A DNA stretch of 64,000 nt, from contig NZ_CP059068.1 of the NCBI RefSeq assembly GCF_017798165.1, positions 310,001 to 374,000 on the forward strand, written 5' to 3'. A program made the position numbers and the translations under genes. The notes under the pieces are model-generated. The model was not told where the DNA came from and did no database searches. It saw only the letters and a list, made by a program, of their open reading frames with translations. This document shows, one piece after another, positions 1 through 7,279 of the stretch. The first letter of the stretch is position 1. Every line of letters begins with the position of its first letter. This stretch comes from Rhodoferax sp. AJA081-3. GTDB lineage: Bacteria > Pseudomonadota > Gammaproteobacteria > Burkholderiales > Burkholderiaceae_C.

Positions 1-472
1 GGCCAGCGTCCTTCAAGGATTGGGCTTTGCGTGCCAGCAATGCGCCATTGGTGGTGAGTGTGAGGTCCAGCGGGGTGCCATCTACGGTGCGCAGCCGGGA
101 CAATTTTTCAATCAACACTTCGATGTTCTTGCGCAGCAGCGGCTCTCCGCCGGTCAGCCGGATTTTTTGCACGCCATGGTTCACAAACTGCTGGGCCAGG
201 CGGGTAATTTCTTCAAAGCTCAGCAGCGACGCATGGGGCAGGTAGGTGTAGTCCTTGTCGAAGATTTCCTTGGGCATGCAGTACCCACAGCGAAAGTTGC
301 AACGGTCGGTCACGCTGATGCGCAGGTCGCGCAGGTTGCGGCCCAGGGTATCGGTCAGCAGTCCGTTGGCCGTGATGCGCCCGCCTGGCAGGTTCGCTGC
401 AGCAGGGACCGGCAGGGCACCCGCACGTAAATCGACCAAGGGCACAACTTTGGGGCTGAATCGTTCGGACAT
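1..472 (-). CDS. moaA: GTP 3',8-cyclase MoaA, N-terminal part (runs off the window)
   Basis: Radical SAM enzyme of the first step of molybdenum cofactor synthesis (GTP to 3',8-cyclo-GTP). Read on the minus strand, the first 157 residues are visible, starting at the ATG at 470-472. The cluster motif CNFRCGYC (CxxxCxxC) follows the sequence RISVTDR near residue 58, and the SAM-binding stretch [10 protein letters not shown] follows near residue 105. Both are diagnostic of the family. About 35 residues precede the usual core, which is common in Burkholderiales. The C-terminal half, with the second FeS site, lies outside the window. No partner moa gene is visible here. Confidence 0.93.
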   Translation of the reverse strand, partial: MSERFSPKVVPLVDLRAGALPVPAAANLPGGRITANGLLTDTLGRNLRDLRISVTDRCNFRCGYCMPKEIFDKDYTYLPHASLLSFEEITRLAQQFVNHGVQKIRLTGGEPLLRKNIEVLIEKLSRLRTVDGTPLDLTLTTNGALLARKAQSLKDAG

Positions 473-518
473 GGTGTCCTATTGTCCCTCGTTGGCGTGG
501 CCTTGGCTGTCACCCATG

Positions 519-543
519 AAAAAAGCCCGCTTGCGCGGGCTTT
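519..543 (-). terminator. Rho-independent terminator of hppA
   Basis: Arms AGCCCGC (524-530) and GCGGGCT (535-541) enclose a TTGC loop. On the minus strand the hairpin is followed by a run of six T (the A-run at 519-524). It lies 20 nt after the hppA stop and before moaA, so it should separate the two genes. Confidence 0.85.
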
Positions 544-563
544 CTGGAGTTTGCTGTGGGGGA

Positions 564-2642
564 TCAGCCGCCGTGGATTTTCATCATCAATGGCACGATC
601 AGCAGGGCCACGATGTTGATGATCTTGATCAGCGGGTTGATGGCCGGGCCTGCTGTGTCCTTGTAGGGGTCGCCCACGGTGTCTCCGGTGACGGCGGCTT
701 TGTGTGTCTCAGAGCCCTTGCCGCCGTGGTGGCCGTCTTCGATGTATTTCTTGGCGTTGTCCCAGGCGCCGCCGCCGGTGCACATGGAGATGGCCACAAA
801 CAGGCCGGTGACGATGGTGCCCATCAGCAGGCCCCCCAGCGCTGCGGGGCCCAGGGCCAGGCCCACTACGATGGGCACGACCACCGGCAGCAGCGAGGGG
901 ATCATCATTTCCTTGATGGCGGCGGTGGTCAGCATGTCCACCGCGGTGTCGTACTCGGGTTTGCCCGTGCCATCCATGATGCCCTTGATTTCCTTGAACT
1001 GGCGGCGCACTTCCACCACCACGGCACCCGCTGCGCGGCCCACGGCCTCCATGGCCATGGCACCAAACAGGTAGGGAATCAGGCCACCGATGAAGAGACC
1101 AATGATGACCATGGGGTCGCTCAGGTCAAAACTGATGTGTTTGCCAAACGCGTCCAGCTTGTGGGTGTAGTCGGCAAATAGCACCAGGGCGGCCAGGCCG
1201 GCGGAGCCAATGGCATAACCCTTGGTCACGGCCTTGGTGGTGTTGCCCACGGCGTCCAGCGGGTCGGTGATGTCGCGCACGCTGGCGGGCAGCTCTGCCA
1301 TTTCGGCAATACCACCGGCGTTGTCGGTGATGGGGCCGTAGGCGTCCAGTGCGACCACAATACCGGCCATGCTGAGCATGGAGGTGGCGGCAACAGCAAT
1401 GCCATACAGGCCACCCAGGCTGAACGCGGTGTAAATGGCGATACAGACAAAAATCACGGGCCAGGCCGTGGAGCGCATGGACACCCCCAGACCGGCAATG
1501 ATGTTGGTGCCGTGGCCGGTGGTGGAGGCCTGGGCAATATGTTGCACCGGTGCGTACTGTGTGCCGGTGTAGTACTCGGTGATCCAGACCAGCGCGCCGG
1601 TCAGTACCAGGCCCACAGCGCAGGCACCCATCATGCTGCCAGCGTTGATCACACGGCCATCGGTCAGGGTGATGGCGGCGGGAAACATCGCGTGGGTGAC
1701 AAAGTAGAACGCGATCAGCGACAACACGCCGGCGATACCCAGCCCCTTGTACAGGGCGGGCATCACGTTTTTCATGCCCGGTGACGCCTTGACAAAGAAG
1801 CAACCAATGATGGACGCCACAATGGACACAGCGCCGAGGACCAAAGGATATAAAACGGCTGTGGCCCCCGCGCTGCTTGCCAGTAGTGCTCCTAAAACCA
1901 TAGTGGCGATCAGGGTGACGGCATAGGTCTCGAACAGGTCGGCGGCCATGCCGGCGCAGTCGCCCACGTTGTCGCCCACGTTGTCGGCAATCACAGCAGG
2001 GTTGCGTGGGTCGTCTTCGGGAATACCGGCTTCGACCTTGCCCACCAGGTCCGCGCCCACGTCAGCACCCTTGGTGAAAATGCCACCGCCCAGTCGGGCG
2101 AAGATGGAAATCAGAGATGAACCAAAGGCAAAACCAATCAGCGGATTGAGCAACTGAGCATAGGCCTTGCCATCGGCAGGCACGCCGCCCATGGTCAGGT
2201 ACCAGTAAAAACCGGTTACACCCAGCAAACCCAGGCCTACCACCAGCATGCCGGTGATGGCGCCACCGCGGAAAGCAACATCCAGCGCGGGGCCAATGCC
2301 CTTGGTGGCGGCCTGCGCGGTGCGCACATTGGCACGCACCGACACATTCATGCCGATGAAGCCGCAAGCGCCAGACAGTACGGCACCCACAACAAAACCA
2401 ACGGCGCTCAAGGGGTCCAGGAAGATGCCAATCAGTATGGTCAGCACCACACCCACCATGGCAATGGTCTTGTACTGCCGGGCCAGGTAGGCCGCAGCAC
2501 CGGTCTGGATGGCAGCTGCAATTTCTTGCATGCGTGCATTACCGGCGTCTTGGGAAAGAATCCAGCTGCGTGCCCAAAAACCGTATGCAACGGCAATGAA
2601 CCCGCAGACAAGCGCCAGAATCAGCGCTGAGTTGCCTGTCAT
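564..2642 (-). CDS. hppA: Membrane-bound proton-pumping pyrophosphatase, K+-independent type
   Basis: Integral membrane enzyme that couples PPi hydrolysis to ion pumping across the inner membrane. The length (692 aa) and about 16 hydrophobic segments fit the family. The catalytic block [11 protein letters not shown] followed by [19 protein letters not shown] is intact. The sequence [10 protein letters not shown] has Lys where K+-dependent enzymes have Ala, which marks the K+-independent, H+-pumping class. An ATG at 2646-2648 abuts the GAGGAG ribosome site directly, so I prefer the second ATG at 2640-2642, six nt downstream of it. Codons near residues 246-262 are supplied by a copy of the 49-nt repeat. 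It is divergent from the soluble enzyme ppa, so both PPi-consuming routes share one intergenic region. Confidence 0.95.
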   Translation of the reverse strand: MTGNSALILALVCGFIAVAYGFWARSWILSQDAGNARMQEIAAAIQTGAAAYLARQYKTIAMVGVVLTILIGIFLDPLSAVGFVVGAVLSGACGFIGMNVSVRANVRTAQAATKGIGPALDVAFRGGAITGMLVVGLGLLGVTGFYWYLTMGGVPADGKAYAQLLNPLIGFAFGSSLISIFARLGGGIFTKGADVGADLVGKVEAGIPEDDPRNPAVIADNVGDNVGDCAGMAADLFETYAVTLIATMVLGALLASSAGATAVLYPLVLGAVSIVASIIGCFFVKASPGMKNVMPALYKGLGIAGVLSLIAFYFVTHAMFPAAITLTDGRVINAGSMMGACAVGLVLTGALVWITEYYTGTQYAPVQHIAQASTTGHGTNIIAGLGVSMRSTAWPVIFVCIAIYTAFSLGGLYGIAVAATSMLSMAGIVVALDAYGPITDNAGGIAEMAELPASVRDITDPLDAVGNTTKAVTKGYAIGSAGLAALVLFADYTHKLDAFGKHISFDLSDPMVIIGLFIGGLIPYLFGAMAMEAVGRAAGAVVVEVRRQFKEIKGIMDGTGKPEYDTAVDMLTTAAIKEMMIPSLLPVVVPIVVGLALGPAALGGLLMGTIVTGLFVAISMCTGGGAWDNAKKYIEDGHHGGKGSETHKAAVTGDTVGDPYKDTAGPAINPLIKIINIVALLIVPLMMKIHGG
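1856..1904 (-). repeat. 49-nt dispersed element, copy I (inside hppA, diverged)
   Basis: The minus strand reads ACTAT...GGAGC, 17 nt, then CGGGGGCCACAGCCG. Spacing is identical to the other nine copies, but the core has three mismatches. It is translated in frame as part of a membrane segment ([11 protein letters not shown]). The protein is not visibly longer than its family here, so this copy is the least certain. Confidence 0.55.
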
Positions 2643-2648
2643 AAACAT

Positions 2649-2717
2649 CTCCTCTATTGTTGTTTCGCGAAGGAGGAGGCAACGCTAGTGATGATGCCCC
2701 CACTGCGTTGCTTCCTC
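2649..2717 (-). promoter_or_regulatory. hppA leader with hairpin and possible anti-SD pairing
   Basis: The leader contains a 13-bp inverted repeat with one mismatch: GCGTTGCTTCCTC at 2705-2717 and GAGGAGGCAACGC at 2673-2685 (plus-strand reading). In the minus-strand transcript the second arm reads GCGUUGCCUCCUC. Its CUCCUC could pair either with the first arm (AGAGGAAGC...) or with the ribosome site GAGGAG at 2649-2654. That gives two mutually exclusive folds, one of them hiding the ribosome site. The repeats are directly visible; a regulatory role is inference. Confidence 0.45.
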
Positions 2718-2777
2718 TAAGCTCCAGCCCAACAGAGCGTCACGGAGATGATTGGCCAACGAGCGGAATGTAACGTG

Positions 2778-2802
2778 AAAAAAAGGCGATTTTGTGAATC
2801 GC
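2778..2802 (-). terminator. Terminator-like hairpin upstream of hppA
   Basis: On the minus strand GCGATT, loop CACAA, AATCGC is followed by C and seven T. The stem is short (6 bp) but the T-run is good. It lies about 135 nt upstream of the hppA start, so it could be an attenuator in a long leader or block antisense transcription from the ppa side. The rest of the 240-bp hppA/ppa gap also holds a GTCAGTA/TACTGAC inverted repeat (2812-2838), possibly an operator for ppa. Confidence 0.4.
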
Positions 2803-2889
2803 AAGAGTCGAGTCAGTAAAATGAGGGTAAATACTGACCGCTTACGCGCTTCGGTATAGCCCTTTTTACATAGCCCTTAGAGAGTCCCC

Positions 2890-3429
2890 ATGTCCCTTGA
2901 TAAAGTCACCCCCGGCAAAAACGCCCCCGAGTCCTTCAACGTGATCATCGAGATTCCCATGAATGCCGACCCGGTCAAATACGAGGTGGACAAAGACAGC
3001 GGCGCCATTTTTGTGGACCGCTTCATGAGCACCGCCATGCACTACCCGACCAACTATGGTTATGTGCCCAAGACCATCTCCGGTGACGGTGACCCGGTGG
3101 ATGTGCTGGTGATCACCCCTGTGCCCCTGATCCCCGGTGTGGTTGTGCCTTGCCGTGCCATTGGTATTCTGAAAATGACCGACGAAGCCGGCGAAGACGG
3201 CAAAGTGTTGGCCGTGCCCATCGACAAGATCCTGTCGCTGTACAGCCAGTGGAAGAAGCCTGAAGACCTGAACCCCTTCCGCCTCAAGACCATTGCCCAC
3301 TTCTTTGAGCACTACAAAGACCTGGAAGAAGGCAAGTGGGTCAAGGTGCAGGGCTGGGAAGGCCCAGAGTCTGCCAAGAAGGAAATCATGGACGGCATCG
3401 CCAACTACAACAAAGAGCATTCGGCATAA
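2890..3429 (+). CDS. ppa: Soluble inorganic pyrophosphatase
   Basis: Family I cytosolic pyrophosphatase that hydrolyses PPi to two phosphates and pulls biosynthetic reactions forward. At 179 aa it has typical bacterial length. The signature DGDPVDVLV near residue 66 carries the metal-binding aspartates, and the preceding NYGYVPKT segment is conserved. The start ATG follows a weak, AG-rich site. It is transcribed divergently from hppA and followed by a strong terminator, so it appears to be monocistronic. Confidence 0.97.
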   Translation: MSLDKVTPGKNAPESFNVIIEIPMNADPVKYEVDKDSGAIFVDRFMSTAMHYPTNYGYVPKTISGDGDPVDVLVITPVPLIPGVVVPCRAIGILKMTDEAGEDGKVLAVPIDKILSLYSQWKKPEDLNPFRLKTIAHFFEHYKDLEEGKWVKVQGWEGPESAKKEIMDGIANYNKEHSA

Positions 3430-3439
3430 GTGCCAAGGA

Positions 3440-3473
3440 CCAACGGCCGTACGGTGGCCGTTGGTTCATTTTT
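3440..3473 (+). terminator. Rho-independent terminator of ppa
   Basis: Perfect 9-bp arms CCAACGGCC (3440-3448) and GGCCGTTGG (3456-3464), with a 7-nt loop, are followed by TTCATTTTT. It begins 10 nt after the ppa stop. Confidence 0.9.
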
Positions 3474-3566
3474 CCGTGCAACGGCCCGGCAGTGGCGTGT
3501 ATGATTCTTTGACGAGCCCAGCGTTTGAGCGAGGGTTGGCTTTTCTGAGTGAAGAAGGACACAGCC

Positions 3567-4073
3567 ATGCAAACACTTTCGAACCCGAACCCCTTTGACC
3601 AAAAGGCCGCGCCGGGTGCCGCAGCAACCGCGGATTCCGGGCAGTATTTGACCTTGCGGCTGGGCGACGAAGAGTACGCCATCGACATCATGCGTGTGCA
3701 GGAGATCCGCTCTTACGAAGAGCCGACCCGCATGGCCAACTCCCCCAGTTTCATCAAAGGCGTGATCAATTTGCGCGGTGTCATCGTCCCTATCGTGGAC
3801 CTGCGCATGAAGCTCAATATCTCCAACGTGGAGTACACCGAGTTTACGGTGGTCATCATCCTCAAGCTCAAGGGCGCTGTGACTGGCGCCGTGGTTGATG
3901 CGGTGTCAGATGTGGTGACGCTGGACGCCAAGACCATCAAACCCGCCCCCCAGTTCGAGTCGGCCATAGACTCCCGCTTTATCCTGGGCCTGGCCCAGGT
4001 GGGCGAACGTATGCTGATTGTGATGAATATGGAAGCCTTGCTCAGCAACGCGGAGATGGGGATGGCGGCCTAG
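3567..4073 (+). CDS. cheW: CheW-type chemotaxis coupling protein
   Basis: Scaffold protein that links methyl-accepting receptors to the CheA kinase. The single CheW domain covers most of the 168 aa: the segment from YLTLRLGDEEYAIDIMRVQE through VINLRGVIVPIVDLR to the C-terminal RFILGLAQVGERMLIVMN is typical. A GTG at 3549 is in frame, but GAAGAAGGA sits 8 nt before the ATG at 3567, which I take as the start. No other che gene adjoins it. The nearest receptor in the window is the MCP at about 22.4 kb, so it may be a spare coupling protein rather than part of the main cluster. Confidence 0.92.
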   Translation: MQTLSNPNPFDQKAAPGAAATADSGQYLTLRLGDEEYAIDIMRVQEIRSYEEPTRMANSPSFIKGVINLRGVIVPIVDLRMKLNISNVEYTEFTVVIILKLKGAVTGAVVDAVSDVVTLDAKTIKPAPQFESAIDSRFILGLAQVGERMLIVMNMEALLSNAEMGMAA

Positions 4074-4101
4074 CTAGCACTGTTGCCCCCACGCTTCAAC
4101 G

Positions 4102-4128
4102 AAGCCGCGCTAGGTCGCGGCTTTTTTC
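4102..4128 (+). terminator. Terminator of cheW overlapping the end of the WS/DGAT gene
   Basis: Stem AAGCCGCG (4102-4109) and CGCGGCTT (4116-4123) is followed by TTTT. The loop contains the stop codon of the convergent acyltransferase gene (4110-4112), so the two 3' ends share this hairpin. Confidence 0.8.
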
Positions 4129-5519
4129 TTGCGTGGTTTTTTGGCGGCAGGGGCTGCGGTGATGCCCAAGGCTGATTCCAGCTCCGTGATCGCGTTCTGC
4201 GTGTAGTCCAGCATGCGCTGCAGAGCGGGCACCGAACGGCGGCAGGCGATGTAGCCAAAACCCAGGTTGTCGCCATAACTGCTGATGGTGATGTTCATCG
4301 CCAGGTAGTGCGTGGGTATGGAGACCGGGTAAGCCTCGTCCAGCCGTGCGCCATTGAGGTACAGCGTATCCCGCGGGCCGGGCACGTTGGAGATGACCAG
4401 GTTGAACAGCGGGTGTTTTTCGGCCGTGCCGGTGACAATGCCCACGCCCAAGGGTGAGATAGACGTGATGCCGTGCGCCATCTTTTGCAGGCGCGGCATT
4501 TTGGTCAGCCGGTCTTTGGCGTGGGTGGTGGATTCCACAATGCGTTGCAGGCGCTTGAGCGGATCGGCAATGTGGGTCGCCAGGCTGGCCAACAACAGCG
4601 ACACCTGGTTGCCACCGGCCGTGGTTTCCCCGTGCAGCGACACCGGTACCATGGCGACCAGCGGCTTCTTGGGCAGCTTGTGTTGCGCCAACAGGTATTC
4701 GCGCAGGGCGCCGCCACAAATGGCCAGCGTCACGTCGTTGACGGTGGCGCCCGCGGCCTCACCAATCTTCTTGAAACGGGCCAATGAATACGACTGCGAC
4801 GCAAAGCGGCGCGAGCCCGAAATCTCCACATTAAAGGGCGTGGGTGGTGCCTGAAAGGGCAGTGCGCCCACGGTCTCGTCGTCAGACGGACGCATGATGT
4901 CCCACAGCCCGCTGCCAATGCCGGGCAGGATGTCTTTGCCCGCCTTGGCCGCATTGCCCAGTTGCTCCAGCCAGCTCGGTGGTGCGGATTTGGTGCGCGA
5001 CGTGGGGTGCTGGCCAAAGGGCAGGGCCCACATGGGCGCCTTGGTGTCTGCTGCGTTGGTGCTCATGGCGTTGGCCGCCATGCGGGCACCGGTCACACCG
5101 TCGATCAGCGCATGGTGCATCTTGGAGTAGGTGGCAAAACGGCCACCCGGCAGGCCTTCGATGACATACATCTCCCACAGCGGGCGGTTGCGGTCCAGCA
5201 GGTTGCCGTGCAGCCGGGACACCATGGCCAACAGCTCGCGGATGCGGCCGGGCTGGGGCAAGGCCAGGTGGCGCAGGTGGTAGTCCAGCTCGAACTCTTT
5301 GTCTTCTTCCCAGTACCACAGGCCCATGCGCAACACCGGTCGCAGGTTGAAGGGTGCCAATGCCTTCGTGTGCTGGTTCCAGTGGGCCAGCAATTGGCTC
5401 ACATAGTCAGGCACAGAGCCCGCAGGCGGTGTGTAAATGCTCAAGCCCGCAACGTGCATGGGCTGGTTGCGTGTCTCCATCCACAGGAATGCGGAATCGG
5501 TGGGGCTGAGTGCGTGCAT
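4110..5519 (-). CDS. Wax ester synthase / diacylglycerol acyltransferase (WS/DGAT)
   Basis: Bifunctional acyltransferase that uses acyl-CoA to esterify diacylglycerol or fatty alcohols, giving triacylglycerol or wax esters. At 469 aa it has family length. The catalytic motif HHxxxDG is intact as HHALIDG (residues 135-141), and the N-terminal SPTDSAFLWMETRNQPMHV and C-terminal NVPGP segments are typical. The tail is lysine-rich (KKPRKKKAAT). It is the promoter-distal gene of a same-strand run with a diiron-type protein and a lipase, and lies near beta-oxidation and glycerol genes, which supports a role in neutral lipid metabolism. Substrate preference cannot be read from sequence. Confidence 0.93.
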   Translation of the reverse strand: MHALSPTDSAFLWMETRNQPMHVAGLSIYTPPAGSVPDYVSQLLAHWNQHTKALAPFNLRPVLRMGLWYWEEDKEFELDYHLRHLALPQPGRIRELLAMVSRLHGNLLDRNRPLWEMYVIEGLPGGRFATYSKMHHALIDGVTGARMAANAMSTNAADTKAPMWALPFGQHPTSRTKSAPPSWLEQLGNAAKAGKDILPGIGSGLWDIMRPSDDETVGALPFQAPPTPFNVEISGSRRFASQSYSLARFKKIGEAAGATVNDVTLAICGGALREYLLAQHKLPKKPLVAMVPVSLHGETTAGGNQVSLLLASLATHIADPLKRLQRIVESTTHAKDRLTKMPRLQKMAHGITSISPLGVGIVTGTAEKHPLFNLVISNVPGPRDTLYLNGARLDEAYPVSIPTHYLAMNITISSYGDNLGFGYIACRRSVPALQRMLDYTQNAITELESALGITAAPAAKKPRKKKAAT

Positions 5520-5532
5520 GGTCGTGTGGGGT

Positions 5533-6357
5533 TTAGGCTGTTTGGCCTACGACTGTATAACGTTCACGGTTGTCCTGCAGCCACTGAAGCGACATTGATA
5601 TGTCCTGCTGGCGCGGGTGGAAGGTGGGTGCCTTGTAGGCGCGCCATGCCGCCACGTTGCCCCGCACCATGCCGTCCTTGGCAAACAGCAGTGTGAAGGC
5701 GCTTTTCCAGGTGCTCCACTGGAACAGGCTGCCGTCGTGCCACAGGTTGCGCACGGTCTGCCGGGTGATGTCTGCGGCAAAGGTCCAGGTGATGTAGTGC
5801 AAGAGGCGCAGGCGCCACTGTTCGGAGCCATCCAGCGCCCGGTAGACATCAAAGGCCGTGCTGCAGTGTTCGGCCTCTTCGGATGCATGCCACATCCACA
5901 GCGTCTGCAGCCGGGGCTCTGCACCGTGCAGGGCTTCAGGGTGGCGGAACATCCAGTCGGCAAACATGGCGGTCAGGTGTTCGGTGGCGGCGGTGGCGGC
6001 CACATGCAGGCGCACGTCCAGGTGGGCGTTGTCGCGTATGCGTTTGGCCGCGCGTTGCTCCAGTACATTGTTGAAACCCAGCTTTTCCAGATGGCCGTTG
6101 AATAAGGCGTGGATGCGGCGGTGGGTGGCCTCTTGGCCTACAAAACCTTGCACCTCGGCGGCCAATGCTGGCTTTTTTTCATCGGGCAAGGCCTTCAACC
6201 CAGCGCGCACCGAATCCATGAAGTACTGTTCCCCCACCGGGAAACTCATGGACAGGGCGTTGAAGAAGGCGGATCGAAAGGCATCACCCCCATTCCAGCG
6301 GGCCGGAATGGGTTCGGCCAGGTCAATCAGCAGCCTGCGCACCACGAGATCGGTCAT
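5533..6357 (-). CDS. PF10118-type metal-dependent hydrolase (ferritin-like, diiron-type motifs)
   Basis: Protein of 274 aa whose sequence fits the family usually annotated as metal-dependent hydrolase (PF10118). It has Glu/His motifs expected of a helical diiron fold: EATHRRIH in the first third, TEHLTAMF, and HASEEAEHCSTAFDVY in the second half. The start is the ATG at 6355-6357, preceded by AAGGAG. Its ATG overlaps the TGA of the upstream lipase gene (ATGA), so the two are translationally coupled. The gene is followed closely by the WS/DGAT gene. The actual reaction is not established by sequence; a role on a lipid substrate is inference from neighbours. Confidence 0.75.
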   Translation of the reverse strand: MTDLVVRRLLIDLAEPIPARWNGGDAFRSAFFNALSMSFPVGEQYFMDSVRAGLKALPDEKKPALAAEVQGFVGQEATHRRIHALFNGHLEKLGFNNVLEQRAAKRIRDNAHLDVRLHVAATAATEHLTAMFADWMFRHPEALHGAEPRLQTLWMWHASEEAEHCSTAFDVYRALDGSEQWRLRLLHYITWTFAADITRQTVRNLWHDGSLFQWSTWKSAFTLLFAKDGMVRGNVAAWRAYKAPTFHPRQQDISMSLQWLQDNRERYTVVGQTA

Positions 6358-7268
6358 GTTGTTGCTCCTTGGGTGTCGGGAAGAAGCCCGCGCAACTGCG
6401 CGATAACCCATTCCCGAACGGATCGGTCCAGGCACATTTGCAGATGGCCAAGGCCGTCAAAAACCGTGGCCTCCACGCCGTGCAAGACCTGGGCCCGTTG
6501 TGGGTACACGATACCGTCTTGCGGCGTGATCGCAATGCGCATGCGCGCGCGCACCGCATCACTTTCGCTGGCCGCGAGTTCCGCCAGCCAGGTACTTTGC
6601 CAGCCCATCTGTTTGCCGTTGGGTGTGCGCGTGTTGGGTGCGAGTTGTGTTCCCGCATGGGGGGTACCCAGCGTCAGAACCCGTGCCACGCGGTCCACGC
6701 CACAGGTGCGCATCCACGTGCGTATGGCCAGCCCGCCCATGCTGTGGCCGACCAGGGCCACTTGGGAGGCGCCGGTTTGCTGGCACAGCTCCATCACGGC
6801 TACTTCAATAGGCATCACATACTTGTCGATGGACGTGAACAGCGGCTCCAGGTTCACCGCCAGCACGGTGTGCCCCTGGGCGCGCAAGCCCTGCGCAACC
6901 GTATCCCATATACGGTGGTTGCAGACATAACCATGCACCAGTACAACAGGGATTTGCGGGGTGGCGCCCGTGGCGGGCAGGATGTGGGGGGTGTCAACGG
7001 TCCAGGGCTGGCGCAGCATAAAAATCAACACACTGGCCCGGAACTCTCCCCACACCGCACGCAGCCAGGCCCCCAACGGTTCACCATGGGCCTTGGACTT
7101 GAGCCCGGTCACCAGGCACACCAGCAGGGTGGACAACAGGGGCACCAGCAACGCACCCACCAGCGAGCTCCAGGGCGTAGTACCGGCCAAGCGGTGCAGC
7201 AAAAACCCCACGATGGCGCCTGCCGCCGCCTGGATAAAAATCAAACGTCTAAGCAGGCTGGCGAGCAT
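6354..7268 (-). CDS. Membrane-anchored alpha/beta hydrolase, lipase-like
   Basis: The 304-residue protein begins with two hydrophobic segments (residues about 5-60), then an alpha/beta hydrolase domain starting at PVVLVHGYVCNHRIWD. The nucleophile elbow GHSMGG is intact, and an Asp and His of a triad are plausible near the C-terminus (GLGHLQM). The HGY oxyanion motif and weak similarity to PGAP1 or triacylglycerol lipases suggest an esterase at the inner membrane. It overlaps the next gene by four bases (ATGA) and follows fadJ after 11 nt, so fadJ, lipase, PF10118 and WS/DGAT look like one transcription unit. Confidence 0.8.
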   Translation of the reverse strand: MLASLLRRLIFIQAAAGAIVGFLLHRLAGTTPWSSLVGALLVPLLSTLLVCLVTGLKSKAHGEPLGAWLRAVWGEFRASVLIFMLRQPWTVDTPHILPATGATPQIPVVLVHGYVCNHRIWDTVAQGLRAQGHTVLAVNLEPLFTSIDKYVMPIEVAVMELCQQTGASQVALVGHSMGGLAIRTWMRTCGVDRVARVLTLGTPHAGTQLAPNTRTPNGKQMGWQSTWLAELAASESDAVRARMRIAITPQDGIVYPQRAQVLHGVEATVFDGLGHLQMCLDRSVREWVIAQLRGLLPDTQGATT

Positions 7269-7279
7269 GGGGATGGTCC

